From contig JAFPNP010000176.1 in assembly GCA_017411125.1 (NCBI GenBank), positions 1 to 7,318 of the forward strand: a stretch of 7,318 bases of DNA, given 5' to 3'. Below are positions 1-6,272 of this stretch, one piece after another (within the stretch, counting starts at the first letter, position 1; every line of letters begins with the position of its first letter). The DNA is from Kiritimatiellia bacterium. Lineage in GTDB: Bacteria; Verrucomicrobiota; Kiritimatiellia; RFP12; UBA1067. The position numbers and the translations under genes were made by a program. Under the pieces are notes generated by a model that saw only the letters and a program-made list of their open reading frames with translations, was not told where the DNA came from and searched no databases.

Positions 1-1042
1 GATTCTCCTGGATCATGTATTTGATGTCGGTGCGCGAGAGCGAGAGGCCCATTACGTACGCGCCGATGATCAGCGTGAGGCCGAACGCCTCGAAAAGGCC
101 TGCGATCACGAGCGAAAGGCCGAACGCGAGAGTTCCGATCGCCACGGGGCTCTTGAACAGTTTGAGAAGCCACGATATCTTGCGCGCGAACACTATTCCG
201 AGCGCGGTGCCGCCAAGCCACAGGCCGAAAGCGTTGAGAGCCACCTTCCCTATTTCGAGCCACTTGACGCTGGCGCGTCCGTCCGCGCCGCCCGCTTCGC
301 TCGCCTTGATGATGCCCATTCCGACGGCTAGCACTATGATGCCGAGCACGTCGTCGATTACGGCGCCGGCCATGATTGTGACGCCTTCTTCGCTGTCCAT
401 CTTGCGCCGTTCGGAGAGTATCCGCGCCGTGATGCCGACGCTCGTGGCGGTGGACATTATTCCCATGAACAGCGCGGCCGGATCGAGGATCGCCTGCACG
501 GTGGAGAGTTTTGCGAGGTAGCCGAAACTGTCCGGCAGGAACTTCGGCAGCAGGTAGACGGTGCAGAGGTTGCCCAGCAGAAAGCTAGCCACTACGCCGC
601 CGATTCCGACGAGCGACCCGGCGAACGCCAGTTTCAGGAACATTTTGAGGTTTGTCTCGAGGCCGGACATGAAAAGCAGTATTACGGACGCGATGGTGCA
701 AAGTCCGTAAAGTTCCGGCGTTATCGGCATCGAACCGTGCGCCGCCGGAATCAGGCCGTGCGCGAAAAGCCCGGAGCCGAGGCCTATTCCGCCGAGCGCG
801 TAAGGGCCGATCGCGATGCCGCTTGCGAGTTCGCCCAGCACGCTTGGAAGGCGGAAGAGGGATGCAAGCATTCCGCCGAGTTTCGCGGCGAAGAGAATAA
901 GGCCTATCTGAAGCGCGAGGAGCGTCATTTTGTGCGCGAGCGGAACTTCCTGCGGGGTTTCCGCAGCGACGGATGCATCGCCCGCCAGCACGGCGAATGC
1001 GGTCAAAGCCAGAATCGACGTCAAGAAAACCTTATTCTTCAT
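1..1042 (-). CDS. Cation:proton antiporter, CPA2/NapA-like (partial, C-terminus off the left edge)
   Basis: Integral membrane protein predicted to exchange Na+ or K+ for H+ across the cytoplasmic membrane. The first 347 codons are visible and remain open at the window edge. Residues 1-28 look like a cleavable signal peptide: KNK, then a hydrophobic run, then a small-residue ASVAAE site. The first transmembrane segment follows at about 40-62. The CPA2 hallmark RLPSVLGELASGIAIGP comes next, then several more hydrophobic segments. The segment STATSVGITARIL resembles the unwound-helix region of NapA-type exchangers. AVIDDVLGI carries the paired aspartates D230 and D231, the ion-binding pair typical of electrogenic members. 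The first ATG was chosen because it yields the signal peptide, although no Shine-Dalgarno precedes it and a -10 box sits only 8 nt upstream. It is divergent from the trp operon and no functional link is evident. The family is secure; the transported ion and exact subfamily are not. Confidence 0.9.
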   Translation of the reverse strand, partial: MKNKVFLTSILALTAFAVLAGDASVAAETPQEVPLAHKMTLLALQIGLILFAAKLGGMLASLFRLPSVLGELASGIAIGPYALGGIGLGSGLFAHGLIPAAHGSMPITPELYGLCTIASVILLFMSGLETNLKMFLKLAFAGSLVGIGGVVASFLLGNLCTVYLLPKFLPDSFGYLAKLSTVQAILDPAALFMGIMSTATSVGITARILSERRKMDSEEGVTIMAGAVIDDVLGIIVLAVGMGIIKASEAGGADGRASVKWLEIGKVALNAFGLWLGGTALGIVFARKISWLLKLFKSPVAIGTLAFGLSLVIAGLFEAFGLTLIIGAYVMGLSLSRTDIKYMIQEN

Positions 1043-1050
1043 AGCGGACA

Positions 1051-1059
1051 AGTATACCA
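1051..1059 (-). promoter_or_regulatory. Extended -10 promoter of the antiporter gene
   Basis: Read on the minus strand this is TGG followed by TATACT, an extended -10 element (TGn plus a hexamer one base off TATAAT). No good -35 box is present at 16-18 nt, which an extended -10 can compensate. The hexamer ends 8 nt before the antiporter ATG, so the expected transcription start falls within a few bases of the start codon. There is no room for a Shine-Dalgarno. The transcript would be leaderless or nearly so. Confidence 0.6.
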
Positions 1060-1124
1060 TATTTCCGCCGCCAGCGAAATTCAATTTGCACTTTGCGCTT
1101 GTCCTGGGCGTCTTCCCGGACTGG

Positions 1125-1176
1125 AAAATTTTTTTGATCAAGTGCATTGACGCACGCGGGGAAAATGTGCTACACT
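1125..1176 (+). promoter_or_regulatory. trp operon promoter (UP-like tract, -35, extended -10)
   Basis: A sigma70-type promoter is readable. The -35 box TTGACG is at 1147-1152. An 18-nt spacer follows, then the -10 box TACACT at 1171-1176, preceded by TGC, which makes it an extended -10. An A/T tract, AAAATTTTTTT, at 1125-1135 lies where an UP element would sit. The expected start is near 1183, about 15 nt before the leader-peptide ATG. The -35 is flanked by a TTGATCAA palindrome (1134-1141) and embedded in GTGC-N6-GCAC (1142-1155). Neither matches the enteric TrpR operator. Confidence 0.75.
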
Positions 1177-1197
1177 ATGCGCCAACAGGAAATCAGA

Positions 1198-1278
1198 ATG
1201 CAATTCAACGTCCAGTTTTGGTGGTGGCGCAACTTCGGCAAACAGTCGGAGAGGCGTCCGCGTACCCTGGCATGGTGA
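1198..1278 (+). CDS. trpL: trp operon leader peptide (attenuator peptide)
   Basis: A 26-codon reading frame. It begins MQFNVQF, continues with three consecutive Trp codons (W8-W10, TGG TGG TGG at 1219-1227) and RNFGK, and ends TLAW with a fourth Trp codon directly before TGA. A Shine-Dalgarno AGGA (1187-1190) sits 7 nt before the ATG, and a good promoter sits just upstream. Four Trp codons in 26 residues, directly ahead of trpE and an intrinsic terminator, is the signature of trp attenuation leaders. The peptide has no function of its own. Ribosome stalling on W8-W10 when charged tRNA-Trp is scarce is the inferred sensor. It is unrelated in sequence to the short enteric TrpL except for the Trp run, and it is longer. 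Confidence rests on codon content, ribosome site and the downstream RNA structure all agreeing. Confidence 0.93.
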   Translation: MQFNVQFWWWRNFGKQSERRPRTLAW

Positions 1279-1321
1279 AAAGCAAAGCATGGAAACACCG
1301 CATAGGCAGACGGCCCGCTCC
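1223..1321 (+). promoter_or_regulatory. Attenuator switch: pause hairpin versus antiterminator
   Basis: Hand folding gives two exclusive structures. The 1:2 hairpin pairs 1233-1239 with 1245-1251: seven pairs including two G-U, loop AAACA. It is supported by an outer helix of 1223-1230 with 1260-1266, with G1227 bulged. The antiterminator instead pairs GGAG (1248-1251) with CTCC (1318-1321), GG (1253-1254) with CC (1314-1315), and CGTC (1255-1258) with GACG (1309-1312), with small interior bulges. It uses both the 3' arm of the 1:2 hairpin and the 5' arm of the terminator. A ribosome stalled at the Trp run (1219-1227) would cover about 1240 and free 1248-1258 to form the antiterminator. This fits the classical attenuation logic. 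Pairings were made by eye, without energy calculation. Confidence 0.72.
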
Positions 1322-1347
1322 GAAAGAGCGAGGCCGTTTCTGTTTGT
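1307..1347 (+). terminator. Intrinsic terminator of the trp attenuator
   Basis: ACGGCC (1310-1315) and CGCTC (1316-1320) pair with GAGCG (1326-1330) and GGCCGT (1332-1337). This gives an 11-bp GC-rich stem with A1331 bulged and a CGAAA loop. A U-rich tail follows at 1337-1347, with 8 T in 11 bases. CAG at 1307-1309 could extend the base by pairing with CTG at 1340-1342. The structure ends 17 nt before the trpE ATG and after the leader stop, exactly where a 3:4 attenuator hairpin belongs. The tail is interrupted by C and G, so it may be leaky. Confidence 0.85.
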
Positions 1348-1364
1348 GCGAAAAAGGACAACCT

Positions 1365-2834
1365 ATGAAAGAACTCACAAGAGAGATGTTTGAAAGCAGG
1401 GCGCGAGGGAACGCAACCGTTCCCGTGTACCGCGAATACCTTGCGGACATGGAGACGCCCGTCTCCGTGCTGTCGCGAGCCGTCGACGAGGACGTGTTCC
1501 TTCTCGAGAGCGTCGCTTCCTCCGAAACGGGCGGGCGATACTCCTTCCTCGGCGTAAATCCCTACGCGACGGTCTACGGGAAGGACGGCGCCGTGTTCAT
1601 GCAGACGGCTGCGGAAGGCACGACGTTCCTGCCGGACGCCGACGTGCTTTCCGCCCTTCGCCGCCTGTTCGCCGAGCGCAACTTTCTCGCCGATCCCGAT
1701 CTTCCTCCGCTTCAAGGCGGCGCCATCGGCTATCTTTCCTACGACGCCGTGCGCCTGTTCGAGCCGCGCGTCCGCCTCGTTCCGGAACAGGGCACGCCCG
1801 ACGCCGCGTTCATGCTCACGGATTCCGTCCTCGTCTTCGACAACGTTCGCCGCACCGTGACCATCGTCGTGAACGTCGATTCCTCGCTGCCCGGCGCATA
1901 TGACGCGGCGCGGGAGAAAATCGACGCGCTCTACGCGAAGTTCTTCCGCCGCGAACGCCCTTCCGTCCGTTTCAGTCTCGGTGCGCCGTCCGCCTCCGCG
2001 TCCGCCGGCTTCACGCCCGAAATGACGGCGGAAGAATACGCGGAGATCGTGGCGAAGTGCAAGCAGGACATTCTCGACGGCGAGTGCATCCAGATCGTTC
2101 CGTCGCAGAAGTTCACGATGCAGACTTCCGCAAGCCCGCTTTCGCTCTACCGCGCCCTGCGCGTTGTCAATCCCTCGCCGTACAACTTCTTCATGAAGCT
2201 CGGCCCGCGCACGCTGATAGGTTCGTCGCCGGAGGAACTAGTGAAACTTTCCGGGCGCGTCTGCTCTACGTGTCCGATCGCCGGTACGCGTCCTCGCGGC
2301 GAGACGCCCGAAGCCGACGCCGCGCTCGAGCGCGAACTCGTGGGCGACGAGAAGGAGAACGCGGAGCACGTAATGCTCGTGGATCTCGGACGCAACGATC
2401 TCGGGCGCGTGTGCGAGACTGGTTCGGTGAAGGTCGATTCCCTCGCGCACGTCGAGCGCTACTCCCACGTCATGCACCTCGTCTCGGACGTTTCGGGCAC
2501 GCTGGCGGAGGGAAAGGACGGCTTCGATCTTCTCCGCGCCGCGTTTCCCGCCGGCACGCTCACCGGCGCGCCGAAGATCCGCGCAATGGAACTGATCGCG
2601 AAGTACGAGAAGTCGCCTCGCGGAATATACGGCGGAGCGGCCGGGTACTTCAGCTTCGCGGGCGACATGGACTTCGCCATCGTCATCCGCACGATGGTTC
2701 TGGACGGCTCGCGTCTCACCATGCGCGCCGGCGCAGGAATCGTGGCGGATTCCGATCCCGTGAAGGAGTACAACGAAACCGTCAACAAGTCCAAGGCCGT
2801 GTTCGAGGCCGCCAAGTTCGCGGAGGCTCTATGA
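1365..2834 (+). CDS. trpE: Anthranilate synthase component I
   Basis: Chorismate-binding subunit that, with ammonia supplied by TrpG, makes anthranilate, the first committed step to tryptophan. It is 489 residues, normal for the family. Near the N-terminus LLES (46-49) followed by GRYSFLG matches the region that binds feedback-inhibiting tryptophan. The catalytic domain shows PIAGTRPRG (304-312), DEKENAEH with LVDLGRNDLG (328-346), and GTLTGAPKIRAMELI from 397. PIAGT with Ala, where aminodeoxychorismate synthase PabB typically has Lys, favours TrpE. The start is 1365: it has AGGA at 1355-1358 with 6-nt spacing and gives a normal N-terminus. The frame stays open upstream to 930, but that extension would run through the leader peptide and terminator and is not credible. 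The stop overlaps the trpG start (ATGA). Expression is expected to be attenuated by the structures at 1223-1347. Confidence 0.97.
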   Translation: MKELTREMFESRARGNATVPVYREYLADMETPVSVLSRAVDEDVFLLESVASSETGGRYSFLGVNPYATVYGKDGAVFMQTAAEGTTFLPDADVLSALRRLFAERNFLADPDLPPLQGGAIGYLSYDAVRLFEPRVRLVPEQGTPDAAFMLTDSVLVFDNVRRTVTIVVNVDSSLPGAYDAAREKIDALYAKFFRRERPSVRFSLGAPSASASAGFTPEMTAEEYAEIVAKCKQDILDGECIQIVPSQKFTMQTSASPLSLYRALRVVNPSPYNFFMKLGPRTLIGSSPEELVKLSGRVCSTCPIAGTRPRGETPEADAALERELVGDEKENAEHVMLVDLGRNDLGRVCETGSVKVDSLAHVERYSHVMHLVSDVSGTLAEGKDGFDLLRAAFPAGTLTGAPKIRAMELIAKYEKSPRGIYGGAAGYFSFAGDMDFAIVIRTMVLDGSRLTMRAGAGIVADSDPVKEYNETVNKSKAVFEAAKFAEAL

Positions 2835-3403
2835 TACTGATGATAGACAACTACGATTCGTTCACCTACAATCTCGTGCAGTGTTTCCGAGAACTCGGCG
2901 CGGAGATGGACGTGGTGCGCAACGACAAGATCGACGTGGACGGAATCCGTGCGCTGCATCCCGCCGCGATCGTACTTTCGCCGGGTCCGGGCAATCCGGA
3001 TTCCGCCGGCGTGACGCTCGCCGCCGTGAAGGAGTTCGCCGGGAAGGTGCCGATACTGGGAATCTGCCTCGGGCACCAGTCCATTGCGCAGGCGTTCGGC
3101 GCGAAGATCGTCCATGCGAAACGTCTCATGCACGGGAAAACTTCTCCCGTCCGCCATGACGGAAAAGGAGTGTTCCGCGGAATCCCGCAGGACTTCGCGG
3201 CGATGCGCTACCACTCGCTCGCCGTCGATCCGGCGACGCTTCCGGATTGCTTCGCGGTGAGCGCGACGGCGGCGGACGACGGCGAGGTGATGGGCATCAG
3301 GCACGTGTCGCTTCCGATCGAGGGAGTGCAGTACCATCCCGAATCGATCGGCACGCCGTCCGGCGCGTCGCAGATCAAGAACTTTCTGGAGGCGATTGCA
3401 TGA
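2831..3403 (+). CDS. trpG: Anthranilate synthase component II, glutamine amidotransferase
   Basis: Class I glutamine amidotransferase that hydrolyses glutamine and passes ammonia to TrpE. It is a stand-alone 190-residue protein, the usual length, and not fused to TrpE or TrpD. It begins MILMIDNYDSFTYNLVQ, the family N-terminus. LSPGPGNP (49-56) forms the oxyanion region. GICLGHQ carries the nucleophile C79. HGKTS (101-105) is typical of TrpG/PabA. YHPESI supplies H169 and E171, so the catalytic triad is complete. The start at 2831 overlaps the trpE stop by 4 nt and has GGAGG at 2822-2826 only 4 nt upstream. An internal ATG at 2840 would lose conserved residues. Such subunits can also serve PabB in folate synthesis; no pabB is present here, so a dual role is possible but unsupported. 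Confidence 0.97.
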   Translation: MILMIDNYDSFTYNLVQCFRELGAEMDVVRNDKIDVDGIRALHPAAIVLSPGPGNPDSAGVTLAAVKEFAGKVPILGICLGHQSIAQAFGAKIVHAKRLMHGKTSPVRHDGKGVFRGIPQDFAAMRYHSLAVDPATLPDCFAVSATAADDGEVMGIRHVSLPIEGVQYHPESIGTPSGASQIKNFLEAIA

Positions 3404-5094
3404 ACACGAAGCAGACTTTCGCGCGGATAATGTCCGGGCAGATGACGGACGCGGAGATCAGGGAAGTCCTGACGGCGTACCATGAAAAGGGGGTGACGGC
3501 GGACGACTTGACGGCGGCGGCGTCCGCGATGCGCGAGGCTGGCGTGCACGTGGCCTGCGAGAATCCGGACGCCGTGGATATCGTCGGAACGGGCGGCGAT
3601 TTCGCCGGCACGTTCAACGTGTCCACGACCGCCGCCTTCATCGCCGCCGGCGCCGGCGTGACTATCGCGAAGCATGGCAACCGCGCAGCCACGTCGAAGT
3701 GCGGCACGGCGGACGTTCTCGAGGCGCTCGGCTACGACCTCGCCACGCCGCCCGAAGCCGTCTCGGAGGGAATACGTTCCAACGGAATAGGCTTTCTTTT
3801 CGCCCGCAACCTTCATCCGGCAATGCGGTTCGTCGCGCCCGTGCGCAGGCAGTTGAAGTTCAAGACGATCTTCAACTATCTCGGCCCGCTCACAAATCCG
3901 GCCGGCGTGAAGCAGCACGTGATAGGCGTGGCGGATCCGTCGCTTCTGCGCGCGTTCGCCGAAACGCTCGATCGCCTCGGCTCGCGCAGCGCGCTCGTCG
4001 TGTGCGGAAGCGACGGCATGGACGAAATCTCGACGGACGGCGTCACGCGCTTCGCGATGCTCCGCGACGGAATCGTGAGCGAGGGAGAGTTCGACGTCGC
4101 GCGGCTGTGCGGCGAAAGCTATCCCGCCGAAGCGATAGCCGGCGGCGGGCCGGAAGAAAACGCGATGATACTGCGCGGGATTCTCGGCGGCGGACTGCGC
4201 GGCGCGTACCGTCTCGCCGCCGTGATAAACGCCGCCGCCGCCATATGGATGGCGGACCGCGCGCGAAGCCTGAAGGAAGGAATCGCCGTGGCGGAGAAGT
4301 CCATCGATTCCGGCGCCGCGCGCGCGAAGCTGGAGGCGTTTCTCGGCGCGGGCGGGCGTCCGGCGGGCGGCGACATCTTGGCCGATCTGACCGAACGCCG
4401 CCGCCGCGACGCGGAACGCGCTTCCCGCGTGCGCGACTTCGCCGCCGCGTTCCGCGGGCCCGGACTGCACGTCATCGCGGAATTGAAGAAGGCAAGTCCG
4501 TCCAAGGGCGTGATACGGCCTTACTTCAACGCGACGGAGCTGGCGAAGGAATTGACGGAGGCCGGCGCGTCCGCCCTTTCCGTCCTTGCCGAACCGCACC
4601 GTTTTCTTGGCGGAGAGGACAAGGTGCGCCTTGCGCGAGAAGCGAGCGATCTTCCGATTCTGTTCAAGGATTTCGTATCCACCGACTTCCAGATTCTCCG
4701 CGCGCGCGCCGCCGGCGCAGATGCCGTGCTGCTCATCGCCGCCGTGCTTGACGACGCCGCGCTTTCGGCGCGGCTCGAGTACGCCCGTTCGCTCGGCATG
4801 GAAGCGCTCGTCGAGACGCACACGGCGGAGGAAATCCGCCGCGCCGTCGCCGCCGGCGCCAAGATCGTCGGCGTGAACTGCCGCGATTTGAGGACGTTCC
4901 GCACGGATCCGTCTATCACGGCCGAACTGCTCGGACAGATTCCGGACGGCGTCGTGAGAATCGCCGAAAGCGGAATTCGCGGCGCGGACGACGTAAAGGC
5001 CCTTCGCGCCGCTGGCGCGGACGGATTTCTTATAGGAGAAACTTTGATGCGGGCTGAACGCCCGGGAGAAAAACTGAAGGAGCTGACGAAATGA
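3400..5094 (+). CDS. trpDC: Fused anthranilate phosphoribosyltransferase / indole-3-glycerol phosphate synthase (TrpD-TrpC)
   Basis: A single 564-residue frame with two enzymes. Residues 1 to about 315 are TrpD, which transfers phosphoribose from PRPP to anthranilate. It shows GTGGD (63-67) followed by TFNVST, KHGNRAATSKCG (91-102), NYLGPLTNP (159-167) and GSDGMDEIS. A short Gly-rich linker (about 316-324) joins residues 325-564, a TrpC barrel that makes indole-3-glycerol phosphate. TrpC catalytic positions are all present: E361 and K363 in ELKKASPSKG, K423 in LFKDF, E472 in LVETH, N493 in VNCRDL, E523 in AESGI. The TrpC part is about 240 residues, slightly short. The start at 3400 overlaps the trpG stop (ATGA) and has GGAGG at 3388-3392, spacing 7. 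No frame break is seen, so this is a true fusion rather than two genes. It differs from the enteric TrpG-TrpD and TrpC-TrpF fusions. Confidence 0.96.
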   Translation: MNTKQTFARIMSGQMTDAEIREVLTAYHEKGVTADDLTAAASAMREAGVHVACENPDAVDIVGTGGDFAGTFNVSTTAAFIAAGAGVTIAKHGNRAATSKCGTADVLEALGYDLATPPEAVSEGIRSNGIGFLFARNLHPAMRFVAPVRRQLKFKTIFNYLGPLTNPAGVKQHVIGVADPSLLRAFAETLDRLGSRSALVVCGSDGMDEISTDGVTRFAMLRDGIVSEGEFDVARLCGESYPAEAIAGGGPEENAMILRGILGGGLRGAYRLAAVINAAAAIWMADRARSLKEGIAVAEKSIDSGAARAKLEAFLGAGGRPAGGDILADLTERRRRDAERASRVRDFAAAFRGPGLHVIAELKKASPSKGVIRPYFNATELAKELTEAGASALSVLAEPHRFLGGEDKVRLAREASDLPILFKDFVSTDFQILRARAAGADAVLLIAAVLDDAALSARLEYARSLGMEALVETHTAEEIRRAVAAGAKIVGVNCRDLRTFRTDPSITAELLGQIPDGVVRIAESGIRGADDVKALRAAGADGFLIGETLMRAERPGEKLKELTK

Positions 5095-6272
5095 AAAAAG
5101 GACACTACGGACAATACGGCGGCCAGTACATCGCCGAAACGCTCATGACGCCTCTGCGAGAACTCGAGGCCGCCTACGAAGAGGCGAAGGCCGATCCCGC
5201 CTTCCAGGCGGAGTTCAGGGAAATCCTGCGCGATTACGTCGGGCGCGAATCGCCTTTGACGTATGCGCGGCGGCTCTCTGAACATCTTGGCGGCGCGAGG
5301 ATCGTCCTCAAGCGCGAGGATTTGAATCATACGGGAGCGCACAAGGTGAACAATACCGTCGGACAGGCCCTTCTCGCCCGTAGGATGGGCAAGAAGCGTC
5401 TCATCGCCGAGACCGGCGCCGGAATGCACGGCGTCGCGACGGCGACCGTCGCCGCGCTCTTCGGAATGCCGTGCGACGTTTACATGGGCGCCACGGACGT
5501 TGCGCGCCAGGCGCCGAACGTCGCCCGGATGAAAATGCTCGGCGCGACCGTCCATCCGATAGAAGAGGGCGCGGCCACGCTGAAGGACGCGATGAACGAG
5601 GCGATACGCGACTGGATATCCAATTGCGACGACACTTTCTACGTCATCGGAACGGTGGCGGGTCCGCATCCTTATCCGACGATGGTCCGCGATTTCCAGA
5701 GCGTCATCGGCGAAGAGGCGCGGCGCCAAATGCTGGCGAAGTACGGGAAACTGCCGGACCAGGCTATTGCCTGCGTCGGCGGCGGGTCGAACGCGATGGG
5801 ACTTTTCGCCGGGTTCATCGACGATCCGGAAGTGAAGCTCGTCGGCGTGGAGGCCGGCGGCAAGGGCATCGCAACCGGCGAACACGCCGCTTCGATTTGC
5901 GGAGGGCGCGTGGGAGTGCTGCACGGCTCCAAGACCTATCTGCTCCAGACGAACGACGGACAGATACTGGATACCTATTCCGTCTCCGCCGGCCTCGACT
6001 ATCCAGGCGTCGGCCCGGAACATGCGTACCTTGCAGATACCGGCCGCGCCGAATACGTGCCGATAAACGACGACGAGGCAATCGCAGCGTTCGACGCGCT
6101 CTGCCGCTTCGAGGGAATCATTCCCGCGCTTGAATCGAGCCACGCTCTTGCCGAGGCGATCAAGCGGGCGCCGGGCCTGCCGAAGGATTCGATTCTGCTC
6201 GTAAATCTCTCTGGCCGCGGCGACAAAGACATGGATAACGTTATGAATTTCAAGAAAGGGAACGAAAAATGA
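5091..6272 (+). CDS. trpB: Tryptophan synthase beta subunit
   Basis: PLP enzyme that condenses indole, channelled from TrpA, with serine to give tryptophan. It is 393 residues, the normal length of the main TrpB type that pairs with TrpA. HTGAHKVNN carries the Schiff-base lysine K85. E107 begins the substrate-carboxylate loop ETGAGMHG (107-114). CVGGGSNA is the PLP phosphate-binding loop, IPALESSHA is the conserved glutamate segment, and NLSGRGDKD lies near the C-terminus. Position 112 is Met where the best-known TrpB proteins have Gln, the only notable departure. The start at 5091 overlaps the trpDC stop (ATGA) and has AAGGAG at 5077-5082, spacing 8. It lies immediately upstream of trpA with the same overlap, consistent with equal production of the alpha2-beta2 complex. 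Confidence 0.98.
   Translation: MKKGHYGQYGGQYIAETLMTPLRELEAAYEEAKADPAFQAEFREILRDYVGRESPLTYARRLSEHLGGARIVLKREDLNHTGAHKVNNTVGQALLARRMGKKRLIAETGAGMHGVATATVAALFGMPCDVYMGATDVARQAPNVARMKMLGATVHPIEEGAATLKDAMNEAIRDWISNCDDTFYVIGTVAGPHPYPTMVRDFQSVIGEEARRQMLAKYGKLPDQAIACVGGGSNAMGLFAGFIDDPEVKLVGVEAGGKGIATGEHAASICGGRVGVLHGSKTYLLQTNDGQILDTYSVSAGLDYPGVGPEHAYLADTGRAEYVPINDDEAIAAFDALCRFEGIIPALESSHALAEAIKRAPGLPKDSILLVNLSGRGDKDMDNVMNFKKGNEK

Noticed and set aside
15..521. Plus-strand frame of 168 codons
   Set aside because: Antisense shadow of the antiporter, which shows clear conserved motifs on the other strand.
737..1150. Plus-strand frame of 137 codons
   Set aside because: Low-complexity charged translation, antisense to the antiporter start and overlapping the promoter region.
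930..1364. In-frame upstream extension of trpE
   Set aside because: It passes through two promoters, the leader peptide and a terminator. It has no family similarity and lies partly antisense to the antiporter.
1183..1364. T-box or TRAP-binding leader
   Set aside because: No T-box sequence and no GAG/TAG triplet series. The Trp-codon peptide and nested hairpins explain the leader better.
2459..3337. Minus-strand frame of 292 codons
   Set aside because: Shadow of trpE and trpG with an Arg/His-rich composition.
3208..4821. Long minus-strand frame of 537 codons
   Set aside because: Arg/His/Gly-rich shadow of trpG and trpDC, a common effect of GC-rich codon bias. No recognisable motifs.
4521..6143. 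Long minus-strand frame of 540 codons
   Set aside because: Shadow of trpDC and trpB. No motifs and no ribosome site.
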